Assembly (NCBI RefSeq): GCF_029338235.1
Contig: NZ_CP119785.1
Span: 2,108,001 to 2,172,000 of the forward strand
Direction: 5' to 3'
Length of the DNA: 64,000 nucleotides
Source: Haloarcula rara
Lineage (GTDB): Archaea; Halobacteriota; Halobacteria; Halobacteriales; Haloarculaceae
The notes beneath the pieces were generated by a model. That model worked only from the letters and a program-made list of their open reading frames with translations, was not told where the DNA came from and made no database searches. A program made the translations under genes and the position numbers. Positions 61,160 through 64,000 of the stretch are shown here, in pieces; the first letter of the stretch is position 1, and each line of letters starts with the position of its first letter.

Positions 61160-61993
61160 ATGGTATTGCCGACGGGGTTCGCGTTGCCGCCGCTGCCGTA
61201 TCTGGTCGTGCTCGTCGGCGGCGTCGTTCTCATCGCTGCGTTGCTGGTGGCCCTGGAGCCGCCCGTCGACCAGCGCACTGTCGTCGCCCTGGCGCCGTGG
61301 ATGGCCCTGGGCGGCGCGTTACACGCGCTCAACCAGCCACCCATCGAACTCTACAACCCGACGCTCGCCCCCCTCTTCGGGACGCCATCGGTGTATCTCA
61401 CCACGTTCAACACCATGGGGACGGTGTGGCTCCTGCTGTCCTTTCTGGGGGTCCGACTGGGCCACGACGAGAACGTCCCCCGGAACCTCGGGCTCGTCGG
61501 CACCGGCATCCTGACGGTCATCCTGGTACTCTCTGCCATCACTGCCCTTCGCTCCGGCATCATCGACCCCGTCTGGGCGCCGCTCTCGGTGATTCTCTCC
61601 CTGTTTGTCGCCGCTATCGCCGTCCTCGCGGTGGCGCTCTGGCGGACGCCGCTGGTCATCAGGGCGCGCTATGCCGCCCCGGTCGTCGTCTTCGCACACG
61701 TCTTCGACGGTATCTCGACGGCCATCGGTACCGACGTCATCGGCGTCGCCGAGCGCTCCCCCGTTCCACGCGCCATCATGGAGTTCGCCGGCGGGCTGCC
61801 GACGGCCTCGACCATCGGGAGCGGTTGGCTGTTCGTCCTCGTGAAGCTGGTCGTCGCGATCGCCGTCGTCGTCCTCATGGACGACTACCTGCAGGAAGAG
61901 CCGGTCGAGGCGAGCCTCCTCCTCTCGCTGGTGGCCGCCGTCGGACTCGGGCCGGCGACGAACAACGTCGTTCTGTTCCTCTTTACGGGCTGA
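61160..61993 (+). CDS. DUF63 family membrane protein
   Basis: A 277-residue protein with eight predicted helices, starting MVLPTGFALPPLPYLVVLVG. Characteristic DUF63-like blocks are ALGGALHALNQPPIEL, SVYLTTFNTMGTVWLLLSF and APVVVFAHVFDGISTAIGTD. Function is unknown for the family, which is widespread in euryarchaea. The ATG at 61160 was chosen because the frame upstream is GC-rich without hydrophobic pattern. Confidence 0.85.
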   Translation: MVLPTGFALPPLPYLVVLVGGVVLIAALLVALEPPVDQRTVVALAPWMALGGALHALNQPPIELYNPTLAPLFGTPSVYLTTFNTMGTVWLLLSFLGVRLGHDENVPRNLGLVGTGILTVILVLSAITALRSGIIDPVWAPLSVILSLFVAAIAVLAVALWRTPLVIRARYAAPVVVFAHVFDGISTAIGTDVIGVAERSPVPRAIMEFAGGLPTASTIGSGWLFVLVKLVVAIAVVVLMDDYLQEEPVEASLLLSLVAAVGLGPATNNVVLFLFTG

Positions 61994-62002
61994 CCGGGTC
62001 CG

Positions 62003-62227
62003 TCACTCTTCCTGTGACAGCTGCCCGGAGAGGTTTCGGTACATGATACCGTAGAGGAACGCCGCGGCCAGCAGTCCCAGGACGACGCCGAGGGCCAGCG
62101 ACTGGCCCGACCCGTCGGTGATTCGTTGGGCGCCCACCGCCAGGAAGCCGAGTACGAGGCCAAAGACCAGGGCGATGACCGCCGGTTTTCGCATCCGCGG
62201 GTGAAACAGCGAGATATCGTCGCTCAT
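62003..62227 (-). CDS. Small two-helix membrane protein
   Basis: A 74-residue protein, MSDDISLFHPRMRKPAVIAL followed by a hydrophobic helix and a second one (SLALGVVLGLLAAAFLYGIM). It is a recurring type of small haloarchaeal membrane protein without known function. It faces the DUF63 gene. The ATG at 62225-62227 starts the acidic DDIS segment and is better than the longer start at 62257. Confidence 0.65.
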   Translation of the reverse strand: MSDDISLFHPRMRKPAVIALVFGLVLGFLAVGAQRITDGSGQSLALGVVLGLLAAAFLYGIMYRNLSGQLSQEE

Positions 62228-62308
62228 AGCTGCAGCGTTGCGACGAACCCACGTCATTGTTGCGGAGAATCCCCGGCGGTTTTACCGACCGGCGTCGAAG
62301 GCCCCCGC

Positions 62309-63034
62309 ATGGCCAAACAACCCCATCTGCTGGTGGAACCGGGCGACCTGCACGATATCGTCCTGCTCCCCGGCGACCCCGGTCGCGTCGACCGCATCGC
62401 CGGTCACTGCGAGGACAGCGAGGTCGTCGCACAGAACCGCGAGTACAAGCTCGTCAACGCGACCTACGAGGGACGGGACGTGACCGTCTGCTCGACCGGA
62501 ATCGGCTCGCCGTCGGCCGCAATCGCCGTCGAGGAGCTCGCGGCCGTCGGCTGTGAGACGTTCGTCCGCGTGGGCACGACCGGCGCCCTCCAGTCCGGCA
62601 TCGACATCGGTGACATGGTCGTCGCCACCGGCGCCGCAAAGGACGAGGGCACCACGGAGCGCTACGAGGACAAAGCCGTCCCCGCGGTGCCGGACTACGA
62701 CGTGCTGTCGGCGCTGGTGGACGCGGCGGAGGATAATAACGAGGACGTCCACGTCGGACCTGTCGCCACGGACGACGCCTTCTACGCCGAGACAGAGGCA
62801 TACGTCGAGGACTGGGAGGCCGCCGGGCTGCAGTGTGTCGAGATGGAGGCCGCCGCCATCTTCTCGCTGGCCCGCCGCAAGGGGCTGGCCGCCGGCGCCA
62901 TCTGCACCGTCGACGGCAACCTCGTCGAGGGGACCCAGAAGGGCGAGACCGACGACGACGAGCTCCCTGAGAAGGCGAAGAACAACGTCGAGCGAGCCAT
63001 CGACATCGCGCTGACTGCGGCGACGACGCTGTGA
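62309..63034 (+). CDS. udp: Nucleoside phosphorylase (uridine phosphorylase type)
   Basis: This 241-residue PNP/UDP family enzyme cleaves nucleosides with phosphate to a base and (deoxy)ribose 1-phosphate. Motifs are LLPGDPGRVDRIAG near the start, FVRVGTTGALQ near residue 90 (phosphate site) and GLQCVEMEAAAIFSLARRKG near 175, with the ribose-binding Met and Glu. The base preference (uridine or other) cannot be proved. The deoC gene nearby suggests a salvage route. The start is ATG 62309. Confidence 0.93.
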   Translation: MAKQPHLLVEPGDLHDIVLLPGDPGRVDRIAGHCEDSEVVAQNREYKLVNATYEGRDVTVCSTGIGSPSAAIAVEELAAVGCETFVRVGTTGALQSGIDIGDMVVATGAAKDEGTTERYEDKAVPAVPDYDVLSALVDAAEDNNEDVHVGPVATDDAFYAETEAYVEDWEAAGLQCVEMEAAAIFSLARRKGLAAGAICTVDGNLVEGTQKGETDDDELPEKAKNNVERAIDIALTAATTL

Positions 63035-63095
63035 GTCACAGACTGCACCGGAACGTGGCCGGTGTGCTTAGGATGGCCGAGACCCAGGCATAGAT

Positions 63096-64000
63096 ATGTT
63101 CGACGAGTTCGGCCAGCGTATCCGGAGGCTCCTGGAACGGCTCCGCCGCGCCGAGCGACGAGAGCTACGGGAGTTTCGCCGCTGGGCGGAGACGACCGAC
63201 CGGCTCGTTCACCTTTCGGTGCTCGTGTTCGTCCCGCTGCTCATCGGGCTGGTGACGCTGCTGTCGAACGCCGTCCCACAGCTTTCCTTCCTGCTCTTTC
63301 CGCCGCTGGCCTCGGGCAGTTACACGCTGTTCGTGGACCCGCGCGGGAAGTACGCCGACCCCGTGCAGTTCGTCGCCGGGCTGACCATCGGCGCGGCCTG
63401 TGGGCTGGGGGCGCTGTGGGTGTCGACAGCGCTGCTTTCGTCCCCTTCGGGACAGTTTCAGGTGGCCGCCGGGGCGGCGGTGCTCGCGACGCTGGCGACG
63501 GGGCTTATCACGTGGCCCTTCGACATCGAGGAGCCCTCGGCGTACTCGACGGCGCTGCTGGCGCTTTTGGTCCAGCCGTCCCAGCGACTGACCTTCCTGG
63601 GCAGTATCTTCCTCGCGAGTGCCATCGTCGCCGTTGTCTTCGTCGTCTGGCGCAACCGCTTCTACGACCGCCGGGCGACCGTGCTGTACGAGTCGACCAC
63701 CGGTGACGACCACGTGCTGGTCCCGATGCGTGGCGAGCACGCCCACGCGACGGCGATGCTCGCCGCGCGCCTGGCCGCGGCCCACGAGGCCGGGAAGGTG
63801 GTGTTGCTGGATATCGTCGGTGACACCGAGGCCGCCGAGACGGAACGGGCGATGCTGAACGGCGGCATGGGGGTCGCCGGCGTGGAGGCGGCCGGCACCG
63901 ATGGCGAGGTGAGCGATGCGGTCCGCGAGCGTGTCGAGCGCCTGGAGTCCCGCGCCGCGACCGTCGAGACGCGCGTCGGCGTCCCCTGTCAGGTCGTGGT
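63096..64000 (+). CDS. HPP-family membrane protein with universal-stress domain (partial)
   Basis: The first about 301 residues are visible; the frame is open at the window edge. An N-terminal basic helix is followed by four or five membrane helices of the HPP type (LLFPPLASGSYTLFVDPRGK and later FDIEEPSAYSTALLALLVQP). A cytoplasmic region then starts VLVPMRGEHAHATAMLAARL, resembling a UspA-like domain. Such HPP-Usp fusions exist in haloarchaea; the HPP part is linked to nitrite/anion transport in some organisms, but the substrate is unknown here. Confidence 0.8.
   Translation, partial: MFDEFGQRIRRLLERLRRAERRELREFRRWAETTDRLVHLSVLVFVPLLIGLVTLLSNAVPQLSFLLFPPLASGSYTLFVDPRGKYADPVQFVAGLTIGAACGLGALWVSTALLSSPSGQFQVAAGAAVLATLATGLITWPFDIEEPSAYSTALLALLVQPSQRLTFLGSIFLASAIVAVVFVVWRNRFYDRRATVLYESTTGDDHVLVPMRGEHAHATAMLAARLAAAHEAGKVVLLDIVGDTEAAETERAMLNGGMGVAGVEAAGTDGEVSDAVRERVERLESRAATVETRVGVPCQVV

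Overview
The window looks like the chromosome of an extremely halophilic archaeon (class Halobacteria, probably near Haloarculaceae). The DNA is very GC-rich and the predicted proteins are strongly acidic. Core promoters are archaeal TATA boxes with short or absent leaders. Many genes belong to lineage-typical families: HalX response regulator, haloarchaeal KaiC-like ATPase, SAMP ubiquitin-like protein, archaeal GatD, class I HMG-CoA reductase, HerA, NurA, DUF5802, TrkA_C proteins and universal stress proteins. I saw no rRNA, tRNA, CRISPR array, complete insertion sequence or prophage. This is mostly a core-type chromosomal segment with short accessory patches.

Layout. 0-6 kb: a minus-strand cassette of a secreted COG1361-like protein followed by two tandem RND/MMPL transporters, the last cut by the window edge. 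6.5-13.9 kb: glycerol kinase, a TSUP exporter, a membrane-anchored PAS-like protein convergent with a HalX regulator, divergent NAD kinase and KaiC-like genes, and two universal stress proteins flanking a 34-bp tandem hairpin array. 14-19.8 kb: HerA, a frameshifted endonuclease/exonuclease/phosphatase gene, NurA and a Na+/Ca2+ exchanger. 20-29 kb: phosphoglycerate mutase, a probably frameshifted gene, KptA, the overlapping nadA-nadB-nadC operon, HMG-CoA reductase and an Lrp regulator. 29-40 kb: an amino-acid permease with stress domains, a gamma-carbonic-anhydrase-like protein, a glutamate-cysteine-ligase-like protein, a peroxiredoxin, a DUF7504/pseudo-receiver-GAF pair, the dgcN-dgcA D-glutamate pair (dgcA frameshifted) and a Vms1-type peptidyl-tRNA hydrolase. 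40-54 kb: membrane proteins, an ArsR-type regulator, gatD, GNAT, a 7TM histidine kinase, a SAMP, two TrkA_C membrane proteins, a lipoprotein and isocitrate dehydrogenase. 54-64 kb: a frameshifted isoaspartyl peptidase, methionine aminopeptidase, a HIT protein, a CDF transporter, a tRNA methylthiotransferase, deoC, a nucleoside phosphorylase and a partial HPP/stress protein.

Most unusual signal: a two-hairpin palindromic element that occurs as two equal-length 46-bp copies inside the adjacent nadB and nadC genes, in the same reading frame, where it adds a similar short peptide to each enzyme. The differences between the two copies are largely base-paired compensations. Related copies lie between genes near 13.95 kb and 32.2 kb. 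This resembles, but is not known to be, a protein-invading palindromic element of the Rickettsia RPE kind.

Four otherwise conserved genes appear to carry one-base frameshifts (near 16.36, 21.67, 36.95 and 54.27 kb). This could be real gene decay or sequencing error and should be settled before drawing biological conclusions.
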